Source: Deltaproteobacteria bacterium
Lineage (GTDB): Bacteria > Desulfobacterota > Syntrophobacteria > Syntrophobacterales > Syntrophobacteraceae
Assembly (NCBI GenBank): GCA_021777755.1
Contig: JAJYDE010000006.1
Location: forward strand, 1-64,000
Length of the DNA: 64,000 bases
Direction: 5' to 3'
The notes under the pieces were generated by a model that saw only the letters and a program-made list of their open reading frames with translations, ran no database searches and had not been told where the DNA came from. A program made the translations under genes and the position numbers. Below, one piece after another: positions 26,441-35,400 of this stretch (its first letter is position 1; the number at the start of each line of letters is the position of its first letter).

Positions 26441-26878
26441 CTACTGTGCCCCTATGCTAATAGATTTGAGGGCCAGATTCTTGGCGGTTTCAAGGGCGGC
26501 CAGATTGGCTTCATACGATCTGCTGGCATCCTCGAGGTTGGCCATTTCAACGATCGGATCAACATTGGGCTTGAGCACCATCCCGTTCTGATCCGCATCC
26601 GGGTTGCCGGGGTCGTAGACCTTTTTGAAATTACTCCCGTCGGCAACGATGTCCACAACCTTCACCGTGTCGGCATCCTCGCCCATGGCCGAGGCCAACT
26701 GGCCTTGAAAACCGTCCACCGGCGTGGCCTGGTAGATAAGGGTCTTGCGCCTGTAAGGCATGCCGTCCGCCGTCTTGGTCGTGTTGGCGTTGGCCAGATT
26801 CGAGGCGGTCACGTCTATGCGGGTACGTTCGGCCGAAAGACCCGATGCGCTTATCTGCATTGCCGATTCAAGATTCAT
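26441..26878 (-). CDS. flgC: Flagellar basal-body rod protein FlgC
   Basis: 145 residues. The N-terminal rod signature SASGLSAERTRIDVTASNLANANTTKTADGMPYRR and the C-terminal helix SYEANLAALETAKNLALKSI identify the proximal rod protein. It is exported without a cleaved signal. It lies 2 bases after flgB. Confidence 0.97.
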   Translation of the reverse strand: MNLESAMQISASGLSAERTRIDVTASNLANANTTKTADGMPYRRKTLIYQATPVDGFQGQLASAMGEDADTVKVVDIVADGSNFKKVYDPGNPDADQNGMVLKPNVDPIVEMANLEDASRSYEANLAALETAKNLALKSISIGAQ

Positions 26879-26880
26879 GA

Positions 26881-27267
26881 TTACCCTCCATCCGTTATGG
26901 CTGTTTTGAGCATAGTGAATTTTTTGTCCAGCATGGCGATCATGTATTGAAACTCGAGGCTGTTTTTAGCCAAGCTCACCATTTGTTTTTCCAGATCAAC
27001 CGGGCCTCCTTCGACTATCGTCGGGTTTTTCATGGCCGATACCGAATCTTGGGGATCCAAATCCCGGCTGCTGGTTCGAACCATGTGCAGCACATGGTCT
27101 TCGAGTGATTGTCTGAGGGTGTCTTCGAATGAAAGACTCTTGGTCTTGTAGCCCGGGGTGTCGATATTTGACAGATTGCTCGAAATCAGTTTCTGGTTCA
27201 TTGAACTCAGGCTCAGCCGGTCTTCGATCGCTTGCATTGTCTTGTCGAAAATTGTGGCGCTGTTCAT
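26881..27267 (-). CDS. flgB: Flagellar basal-body rod protein FlgB
   Basis: 128 residues from the ATG at 27267 with AAAGGAG 7 bases upstream; the ORF-track start lies upstream of the probable transcription start. Rod signature LISSNLSNIDTPGYKTKSLSFED, and a C-terminal helix with VSLAKNSLEFQYMIAML. It is first gene of the flagellar operon; a sigma-54-type promoter stands 33-48 bases before it. Confidence 0.96.
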   Translation of the reverse strand: MNSATIFDKTMQAIEDRLSLSSMNQKLISSNLSNIDTPGYKTKSLSFEDTLRQSLEDHVLHMVRTSSRDLDPQDSVSAMKNPTIVEGGPVDLEKQMVSLAKNSLEFQYMIAMLDKKFTMLKTAITDGG

Positions 27268-27299
27268 AGCGGGCTCCTTTACTGTTTGCCTGTCTATTG

Positions 27300-27315
27300 A
27301 GCAAATCTCATACCA
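27300..27315 (-). promoter_or_regulatory. Sigma-54 (RpoN) promoter for the flagellar operon
   Basis: On the minus strand the sequence TGGTATGAGATTTGCT matches TGGCACGNNNNTTGCW: TGG and TTGC are perfect, with exactly 10 bases between GG and GC. Transcription would start near 27289, about 20 bases before flgB. The activator is probably the NtrC-type protein encoded 250 bases upstream. Confidence 0.75.
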
Positions 27316-27519
27316 GTGGAGCCTTCCAACTTCCTTTTCGAATCCCCCCCCGCCCTTCTTTTGCAAAGGGGGGAAACCAATACCCGGCCTTCGACTTGAA
27401 CGGGTTTGCGGACGGACACTAATTGGCGGCAGGAAACATCAGGCAGATTCGGCCGGGGAATTTATCGAACGTGGGGTGGGAAAAACGCTTTGAAGAACAC
27501 CTTTTTGACAGTGGTACGA

Positions 27520-28857
27520 TCAGAGATCGTCCATCTCGGTGTCAACTCCTTGACGATATTCGGCGAGCTTGTTTCGAAGCGTCCTGACGCTAATGCCCAG
27601 GAGTTCAGCCGCCCGGGTCCGATTGCCCTCAACGCTGCGAAGCGCCTTTTCGATCATCAGCTTTTCCATCTCGCAAAGCGGCATGAGGGACAAACCCGAA
27701 TTCGACCCTGGATCGGCCTCCAAACCGGAGTCGAACATAATGGACTCTGCCCCCACCAACTGCGAATCCGACATCAGGACGGCTCGCTGGACCACGTTTT
27801 GAAGCTCTCTTACATTGCCCGGCCATCCATAATCGCTTAGTTTTTTGAGCGCTTCGGGTGAAAAGCGCGCGGCTTTCGAGCCGTTTTCGGCGCTGTAGCG
27901 GGCCAGGAAATGGTCGGCAAGAGGCGCGATGTCGCCCGGCCGTTCTCTAAGGGGCGGGATTTTCAACGGGATCACGTTGAGGCGGTAATAGAGGTCTTTG
28001 CGGAATTTTCCCTCCCGTATTTGTTCTTCGAGCCTCACATTGGTTGTGGCAATCACTCGCACATCCACCGCCACGGGATATTTGCCCCCCAGCCGGTCCA
28101 CTTCGTTTTCCTGGAGAACCCGCAAAAGCTTCGCCTGCAGATGGGCGGGGATCTCTGTGACCTCGTCGAGCAAAATCGTCCCGGTGTGCGCCAGTTCGAA
28201 TTTTCCCTCCCTGTTTCTGATTGCGCCGGTAAAAGCGCCCTTTTCGTAGCCGAACAGTTCGCTTTCAAGCAGTGTATCGGGAAGTGCCGCACAGTTGATG
28301 GCAATGAAGGGGTGGTCTTTTCTGCCGCTTTGCTGGTGAATGTAGCGGGCAAACAGTTCCTTGCCCGTTCCGCTTTCTCCCTGGATGAAAACCGAGGCCT
28401 TGCTGGAGGCGATTTTTCCGGCAAGAGCCTTCATCGAACACAGCAGCCGATCGCGGGAGATGATCGGATCGTCTTGGAGCAACTTTTCGGCGGGTTGCGT
28501 GCGCCCTGTTTCGATCAGTTCAATGGCCTTGCCAAGACGCTCCGGTGAAACCGGTTTTGTCCAAAAATCCCAGGCTCCGTGTTTTGCGCTCTCCACCGCG
28601 TCGTCGAGCTTCGGTTTTCTTGTGAGCACGATCACCGGCACGGGCGGTTCCAGGCTTTGGGCGGCTTCGAGAAATTCCGTGCTCTGGGCGGTATTGCCGT
28701 TAAAGTGAACCAGCGCGAGCCCGGGCGATTCCTTTTTCAGCAGGCTCCTACCCGATCTGAGCGAGTCTGTGAGCACGCATAAATGGCCCTGCTCTCTCAA
28801 AAAAGACGAAATCTTTCGGGCATCTTCGGGGTCCGTTTCAATCAGGAGCACATTCAT
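27520..28857 (-). CDS. Sigma-54-dependent activator with degenerate receiver (FlrC/FleR-like)
   Basis: 445 residues in NtrC layout. The receiver-like domain (1-115) keeps the acidic pair (ETDPED), the Thr in VIVLT and the Lys in WTKPVSPE, but where the phospho-accepting Asp should be the sequence reads LALVHFNG, a His; phosphorylation there is unlikely. The AAA+ domain has Walker A GESGTGKE, the sigma-54 contact loop GAFTGA, Walker B ILLDEVTEI, and an R-finger region RLNVIPLKIPPLRER. The C-terminal Fis-type HTH reads NRTRAAELLGISVRTLRNKL. Position next to the sigma-54 flagellar promoter suggests it drives class II/III flagellar genes. 30 bases separate it from the TPR gene upstream. Confidence 0.93.
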   Translation of the reverse strand: MNVLLIETDPEDARKISSFLREQGHLCVLTDSLRSGRSLLKKESPGLALVHFNGNTAQSTEFLEAAQSLEPPVPVIVLTRKPKLDDAVESAKHGAWDFWTKPVSPERLGKAIELIETGRTQPAEKLLQDDPIISRDRLLCSMKALAGKIASSKASVFIQGESGTGKELFARYIHQQSGRKDHPFIAINCAALPDTLLESELFGYEKGAFTGAIRNREGKFELAHTGTILLDEVTEIPAHLQAKLLRVLQENEVDRLGGKYPVAVDVRVIATTNVRLEEQIREGKFRKDLYYRLNVIPLKIPPLRERPGDIAPLADHFLARYSAENGSKAARFSPEALKKLSDYGWPGNVRELQNVVQRAVLMSDSQLVGAESIMFDSGLEADPGSNSGLSLMPLCEMEKLMIEKALRSVEGNRTRAAELLGISVRTLRNKLAEYRQGVDTEMDDL

Positions 28858-28886
28858 CAGTATGTCCCATGGCAGCTGTTAGACAT

Positions 28887-31286
28887 CTATTTTTGGCTCC
28901 CGCCGTTGGTGGCCGCCATATTGATCGTATTGAGTTCCTGCTCGGCCACCGCCTCCCAGAAAGAGCTTTTGGATGCCTTCATTTTGTTTAGTCTCTGAGC
29001 GGCGATTTCGGGCTTGCCGTCCTCCAGGTAGAGCTTCGAGACCTTGTAGAGAAGTTCGTTTTTCTTTTCCCCCTTGGCCATCCGGATCGCGGTGTCGAGG
29101 GCCTCTTCGGCTTTCGCGTACTTTTTCTGCTCCCCCAGGCAATCGGAGAGCGCCACCAGCACGGACAACCGGGTATCGTTGTCCGCTGTTGCTCGAAGCA
29201 GCGCCTTTTTCAGGATCGGCACGGCGTCGTCGTATTTTTTCATCTGGTAGAGTGAGTAGCCGTAAGCCGCATAGGAATCCGGGTCGCCGAGATAGAATTG
29301 GTTTCTCTGCTGGAGCACATTTCCAAGGGCGGCGACCGCATCGGCATATTGTTCGTTTCTGTAGTCGAGTTGTCCGAGTATTTCGGATTTTTTCAGTTGA
29401 AGAGCACCGCTTCGGGCCGCCCGCACGTAGTGCGAAGCCCTGGTGAAGTCTCTGAGGCGAAGCGCATAGACCGCGCACCGCAGCAGGATGCCGTCCAGGT
29501 TTTTGCCGTGCTGGGCCGCGAGGAGCCTGTCGTAGATTTGCAAGGCGTAGAAATAAGACTTTCGCGCCGCATAGCTCTGCGCGATCTCTTCCAGGGCCTC
29601 CGGGGAGGTCAGCGAATTGAACATCGACCGGTATTTCTGCGCCAGCGCGATCGCCTTGTCATATTCTCCGGTGGAATAATACTGCCTTACGAGATCGGCG
29701 AAAAAGGTCTCCCTGAGCGATACTATCTCCGGAGGCAAGGCGACCTTGTCGCCTTTTGCCGAAAAGGCCTGATTGATCAACTCCAGACCTTGCTCAAGAT
29801 TGCATTCCTTCAGTTCCAATTGGGCAATCTTGAGCAAAACGATGTTGCGAAGACTGGGAGAAAGATCTCTGCCCCTCAGATCGTTATACATCTTGATGGC
29901 TTCTTTTACATCGGTATGTTCCATCAATTCCGCCGAACGTATCCGGCAGATGATATCGCCTTCGGTATTGGTGTAATATTTATGAACGAAACTGTATATT
30001 TTCTTGGCCGCCTCCACTTGACCCTGTTTTAGAAAAATCTCTCCGATCTTTGCCAAAACGCTTCCCTGATCCGGATCGCTCTCCTGGTAGTTGACATACC
30101 TTAGCAGAACCTTCTTGGCATCATCGAAGTCGCCGACGCTAAAATCGGCCTCCCCGATATAACGAAGGACGTGGGGATTTTTGATGTAATAGTCGGGCGC
30201 CTGATCAAGACAGTCCTTGAATAGATCGAGGGCTTCCTTGTCGGCTCCCATGATATGGCAGGTTTTACCCAGCACATAGTCGGCCGCGGCCTTGTCCTCT
30301 TTTTCGGTCGCACACCTCTGCGCGCTTTGGTATGCCACCATGGCCTCGACGTAGGCTTCCTTTTTCATGTCGATGTTGCCTAGGCCGATCCAGCAGCGGA
30401 ATGCGACGGGGTTATCAGGCCACTGGACAGTCACTGTTTTGAAGTATTTTTCGGCTCTCCTGAATTTTCCCATGACGTAGTATGCCAGGCCCGATCTGTA
30501 AACCGCAAGCGGCGCCTGTGAGGACCGGGGGGCTGATTTCAATGCCTCCTGGTAGGCCCGGATTATATCGGAGGCGCAGAATACGAGGGCCGAGGAACAG
30601 TCTTGGAACTCTTTGTTGGCATGCGCGTAGAGTGCAAGGCCCTTTGCGTCGGGCTCCTCGAAGACCGAGGCAACCGGTTTTGGTTGCCCGGTCGTGGCCG
30701 CCGCTTTGAGGCCATTTGCCAAAGCGTCTCTTGCCTGAGCCGAAAAGGGGGACACAAAAAGCTCCGAGGTATGAACTTTTTTTATGTGAACCGGAGATTC
30801 TATCGCCCCAACGCCGTTTTCGATGAAATCGGTGGGTTTGGAGACGCTCGAAATGGCTGAGGCCGCTTTCTTGATTGCCGGGGGAGTCAAATACAGAGCT
30901 AAAATGTATCTGCCCCCCCGCTGCGCACGCACGCCGTAGGTGACCGAGGTGTTTTGCCAGCGGTAAAGAACCTCGAAGAAGTTGCTTCCTCTCCTGAATT
31001 TGACTTCTTTAACCGCGTTATTTGCCCCTTTGGGAGAATTGTCCGACAGACTGGTGGCCATGTTTGAAAAGAAAACCGAAATCCCGGAATCCGATGCCGG
31101 GCCGATTCGCTTTGGCCTGGGACCTTCGATGTCAAAAATCAGACATGTCCGCTTCCCCTTCATCCGATACGAAAGTCGCAGTATCTTGGTCGCCCCCTGC
31201 GCGCGGGCACTCCCGCACCAAGCGGGGCCGACGGAGGTGATGATAAGGGTTGCAACCACAATGCGGGTCAAGGCTTTGATGTTCAT
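28887..31286 (-). CDS. Exported tetratricopeptide-repeat protein
   Basis: 799 residues from the Met at 31286; the ORF-track start adds 28 residues. A signal peptide (ending near GSARAQG) is followed by a beta-rich N-terminal domain (about 30-130) resembling an AMIN-type envelope-targeting module (LRLSYRMKGKRTCLIFDI), a Ser/Ala linker, then at least ten TPR-like helical pairs (for example APLAVYRSGLAYYVMGKFRRAEKYF, DKAAADYVLGKTCHIMGADKEALDLF, SYAAYGYSLYQMKKYDDAVPIL). It is likely a periplasmic scaffold. Being directly upstream of the flagellar regulator suggests a role in motility or envelope assembly, but no named family was recognised. Confidence 0.75.
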   Translation of the reverse strand: MNIKALTRIVVATLIITSVGPAWCGSARAQGATKILRLSYRMKGKRTCLIFDIEGPRPKRIGPASDSGISVFFSNMATSLSDNSPKGANNAVKEVKFRRGSNFFEVLYRWQNTSVTYGVRAQRGGRYILALYLTPPAIKKAASAISSVSKPTDFIENGVGAIESPVHIKKVHTSELFVSPFSAQARDALANGLKAAATTGQPKPVASVFEEPDAKGLALYAHANKEFQDCSSALVFCASDIIRAYQEALKSAPRSSQAPLAVYRSGLAYYVMGKFRRAEKYFKTVTVQWPDNPVAFRCWIGLGNIDMKKEAYVEAMVAYQSAQRCATEKEDKAAADYVLGKTCHIMGADKEALDLFKDCLDQAPDYYIKNPHVLRYIGEADFSVGDFDDAKKVLLRYVNYQESDPDQGSVLAKIGEIFLKQGQVEAAKKIYSFVHKYYTNTEGDIICRIRSAELMEHTDVKEAIKMYNDLRGRDLSPSLRNIVLLKIAQLELKECNLEQGLELINQAFSAKGDKVALPPEIVSLRETFFADLVRQYYSTGEYDKAIALAQKYRSMFNSLTSPEALEEIAQSYAARKSYFYALQIYDRLLAAQHGKNLDGILLRCAVYALRLRDFTRASHYVRAARSGALQLKKSEILGQLDYRNEQYADAVAALGNVLQQRNQFYLGDPDSYAAYGYSLYQMKKYDDAVPILKKALLRATADNDTRLSVLVALSDCLGEQKKYAKAEEALDTAIRMAKGEKKNELLYKVSKLYLEDGKPEIAAQRLNKMKASKSSFWEAVAEQELNTINMAATNGGSQK

Positions 31287-31554
31287 ACGAATCAAACCGC
31301 CGCTTTGGAGGTGTGTCACGATGCTCCCGGCGTTTGCTGCCGGGGGCCCGGGGCTTATGCCGGGCTCCATCCCGCGTTGCGCGCATCATTTGCGAACGCA
31401 ACATTGTTCTACCGCCTGAGCGGTTTCAGGAATGGTTGAGCAAGGGATGTGCCAAACAAACCAGGCTGGATATTACAACCGTCGATCGACAGGCTTCCAT
31501 CCGGGCCGCCGTGGGCGGGGTGACAACCTCGCTTTTTGACGTTTGTGCGAAACG

Positions 31555-32232
31555 CTAAAAGATTCCCGGTATCAGGCGATGTCGCACCTTGCGTCGATAC
31601 TCGTCATAACCTTCCAGGTCGCGCAGAAGCACTTTTTCCTCATTTGCAATCCGGAAGAGGAGGATAAGCACGAAGAGTGGAGCAAGCAGCAGCGCCCACC
31701 ATGAACCAAGGGCAAGGGGGGTACCGATTATCAGAAACAGGGCGCCTGAATACATCGGATGCCGGACAAATCCGTACAGGCCGGTCGAGACCACTTTCTG
31801 CCCTTCTTCAACCCTGACGGTGGCGGCCGCGTAACTGTTCACCTTTGCCACGAGAAGGAAGATATAGAACGAGGCCGCGACGAGGGCCTCTCCAAGGATC
31901 GAAACATACCAGGGCATATAAGACCAGCCGAAGCGAAAATCGAGCGGCGGAAAAATGATGAGCGCAAAGAAGCAAGCATAAAGAAAAAGCATGATCACCT
32001 TTTGCGCGGACTCCTTTTCGCGAGATATGCCGGCTTCGATACGCCGCTTGAGCAATGCCGGATCGTACTTCATCAGATAAGCCGTGTAAGCAAGGGAGCA
32101 AACGACAAAGGTGGCAATGTATGCCCAGCCTTGCCAATAATCGAACGTTCCGGCGGGGATGAATAGAAGGGCGATCATAGCGATTGTCCCCAGCGCGGAT
32201 GAACGAATGATATGGGGAAGAGAGCTTTCCAT
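31555..32232 (-). CDS. Isoprenylcysteine carboxyl methyltransferase (ICMT/PEMT)-family membrane methyltransferase
   Basis: 225 residues from the ATG at 32232, with GGAGG 7 bases upstream; the ORF-track start at 32385 overlaps a non-conserved leader. Five or so transmembrane helices. The C-terminal SAM-binding signature is YGFVRHPMYSGALFLIIGTPLALGSW then RIANEEKVLLRDLEGYDEYRRKVRHRLIPGIF. Bacterial members methylate membrane lipids or small lipophilic compounds; the substrate is unknown. It reads divergently from the giant envelope-protein gene. Confidence 0.88.
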   Translation of the reverse strand: MESSLPHIIRSSALGTIAMIALLFIPAGTFDYWQGWAYIATFVVCSLAYTAYLMKYDPALLKRRIEAGISREKESAQKVIMLFLYACFFALIIFPPLDFRFGWSYMPWYVSILGEALVAASFYIFLLVAKVNSYAAATVRVEEGQKVVSTGLYGFVRHPMYSGALFLIIGTPLALGSWWALLLAPLFVLILLFRIANEEKVLLRDLEGYDEYRRKVRHRLIPGIF

Positions 32233-32486
32233 GAGCGTCCTCCACTTTTTTGCCGCACTTTCCAGGCTCTGGCAGTCCATCGTGGGCACCGTCTTGCCCG
32301 TGTGGCAGCTGCGGGTTTTGTCGAAAGTAAAGCGACGGAGCAAAAGCCCTATTGGGTGTAATTTGTTGCGATTTTCCATTTTCAATCTTCAGTCGATGAG
32401 CATATTCTGCAACCGAGAGATCTGCGGGGCCAAGTCCGCTCACTTGCGGAATGGACAGGCATCGAGCTTTGGCATCGGGAGCGATC

Positions 32487-35400
32487 ATGAAGATGAAAAT
32501 GATATGGATTGCAGCGCTGCTGGCTTTTCTGCCGGCGCATCCGGCGCGGGTTTATTGCGCGCAGGCGCTCCTTGACACCCGCACCATACCACCCCAGCTG
32601 GCAATATGGAAGCCCTGGGTTCTGCATGGCAAGGAAAGGCGGCTCTGCCCCACAGCTTGCAACAACGGTGAAGTATATGAATGCGACTGGCCGTCGCGGC
32701 TCGACATGAGCCTGGAGGCCAAAGGAGGGCACACGACCCAGCAGTGGCGGGTCTTTGTGAAGGAGCCGGTGGAGCTTCCAGGCGGCGCAAACGTTTGGCC
32801 CGCCTCCGCCAAGGTGGACGGTAAACCCGCACCGGTATTTTCGCGAAACGACCTGCCAGTGGTAATCCTTACGCCCGGAAAACACGTTGTCGAAGCAGAC
32901 TATGTTTGGGATGAAATGCCCGGGATGATCAGCATACCGGCCGCAAGCGGCCTGGTTTCGGTTTCCGTGGAGGGCAAACCGCTCGCTCCATCCCTCATGG
33001 ACCAGTCGGGCCGGGTCTGGCTCCATGGAAAGTCCGCGGCGGGAAGGCGGCAAGACCGCCTGGATGCGAAAATTTACCGGCTGGTTGACGACTCCATCCC
33101 CATGCGGGTTCTTACTCGTTTACGGATTGATGTTTCGGGGCGCGGGCGGGAAGTCGGACTCGGGAAGGTGCTTCTAAAGGGTGCGATTCCCGTTGGCATC
33201 CGAAGCGATCTCCCGGTAAAACTTGGGGCTTCGGGCGAGTTGATCATCCAGGCCCGCCCCGGCCATTGGAACATGGAGATTGCAACACGTTTCGCGGGTC
33301 CGGTGGAAAAGATCGGTCCGGTTCACTGTGCCTTCGGTCGGGAAGTCTGGTCCTTCAGGGCAAGAAACCAACTGCGGATGGTCGAGGTCGAAGGGTTGCC
33401 GGGCATAGACCCCGGACAAACCGATCTACCTCGGGAGTGGAGAAAATTTCCCGCCTACATCGTCCAACCGGGCGCCACAATGAGGCTGAAAGAGACCCGG
33501 CTGGGCGACCCGGCGCCCGCGGCCGATGCGCTGCATCTCAGACGCACCTGGTGGCTCGATTTCGATGGCCGCGGCTTCACCCTTCAGGACCGCATCGACG
33601 GGACCATGAGCCGCCATCACTACCTGGCGATGAATCCTCCCGGCATTCCGGGCAGGGTTGCCGTCGATGGGATCGACCAGCTCATTACCAGCCGGGGACG
33701 GGGCAAAAAATCGGGCGTCGAGCTTCGAAAAGGCGAAGTGCACCTGGTTGCGGAATCGAGGTATGAAGCCTCCCGGGCAAGTTTGCCAGCGGTCGGCTGG
33801 GACCATGACTTTCAATCGGTTTCGGGAGTGCTCAATCTGCCGCCCGGCTGGCGCCTGCTAACCGCCTCGGGTGTTGACCTCATGCCAGGGACGGGGTTGC
33901 GGCGTTGGACGCTCCTGGATCTTTTCATCGCATTGGTCATCTCCCTTGCCGTCTCCAGACTGTGGAATTACCGCTGGGGCCTGCTGGCCCTTGCGGCCGT
34001 GGCCCTTACCTACCATGAGTCCGGAGCGCCGCGCCTGGTGTGGCTTCCCCTGCTTGCGGCAACAGCACTGCTGGGGCTTTTGCCGCAAGGAAGGGCAAGG
34101 AAATCGATCGGGGCCTTCAGGTTGATCAATGTGGTTGTTCTGCTCGCCATCGCGATTCCTTTCATGGTGAGGCAGATCCGCTGCGGAATTTATCCGCAAC
34201 TGGAAATGCCCTCGGGTGGTTCGAGCCTCGTGGCAAATTTTGCACCGAGGCCCTACGGGGCCGTTGCGCCGCCGAGACGAAATGAGTTTGCGGGAAGCTT
34301 CGCGCTGAAACAAGGTCTGCCGCGTTCCAGGGTGCCTGCGGCAACAAGAGCTAAGGGGAGGAAATACGTATCGAGTTATCCGGAAGAAAAAACCGCTCTC
34401 ATGCGGAACCCCGATGCTTTGATCCAGACCGGTCCGGGGCTTCCCGCCTGGCGCTGGCACTCCATTCCCATGGAATGGAACGGCCCGGTGGCCCGAAACC
34501 AGAAGATTCGCCTCTGGCTGCTGTCACCGGCGATGAACCTGATTTTGGCCTTCCTGCGAGTCATCCTGATCGCGTTGCTTCTATTGCGCATGATCGACAC
34601 GAAAGCGTGGGGAAAACCCGTGAAACGCTCCGTTGGCACGGTCGCGCTCTTGCTGGCCTTCCATTTGGCCTTTTTGCCGCGAATTTCAAGGGCCGCCGAG
34701 AATTTTTCCGCTTTCCCGCCTCCGAAACTTTTGAAGCAACTTCAAGACCGACTTCTCAAACCCAACGAGTGTCTTCCCCACTGTGCCGACAGTCCCTATA
34801 TGGAAATTAGCGTAAACGGCCAGGCGCTCCAGATTTTGTTTCAAATCCACGCGGCCACGGATACGGCCGTGCCGCTGCCCGGAAAATCCGGGTCGTGGAT
34901 GGCTCAAAACGTGCTTCTGGACGCACACCCGGCGGAAAGTCTTTTGCGGGATAAAGAGGGCATCCTCTGGATACTGGTTCCCCCGGGGGTCCATACGGTG
35001 ACGCTTGAGGGCACGCCCGGCGCGGACTCCATTGAACTGCCCCTTCCTCTTAGGCCCCATAGAGCCAGATTTTCGGGGACCGGCTGGGACGTTCAGGGCA
35101 TCCATCCGGACGGCGGTGTCGAAAGCACCGTGCAACTGAGGCGGCGCAAATCTCCGATTTCGGCTGAAAAAAGTAGAGGTGAAAACAGATTTCCGCCCTT
35201 CCTTCACATTCGGCGGGAGCTCTCGCTCGGTCTCGACTGGCGGGTAACAACCACCGTAGACAGGCTCAACCAACCCGGAACGCCGGTTGTGGCCAAAATC
35301 CCGCTCCTTGCGGGCGAGTCGGTGACAACAGCTGGCGTTGAGGTTGCCGATGGGAAAGCGCTGCTGAACATGGGGCCGGGGATCAAGGAGGTCAAATGGG

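Noticed and set aside
27350-27380. Alternative sigma-54 promoter candidate (TTGG-CCCCCC-TTTGC)
   Set aside because: Spacing between GG and GC is 12 instead of 10; the element at 27300-27315 fits better.
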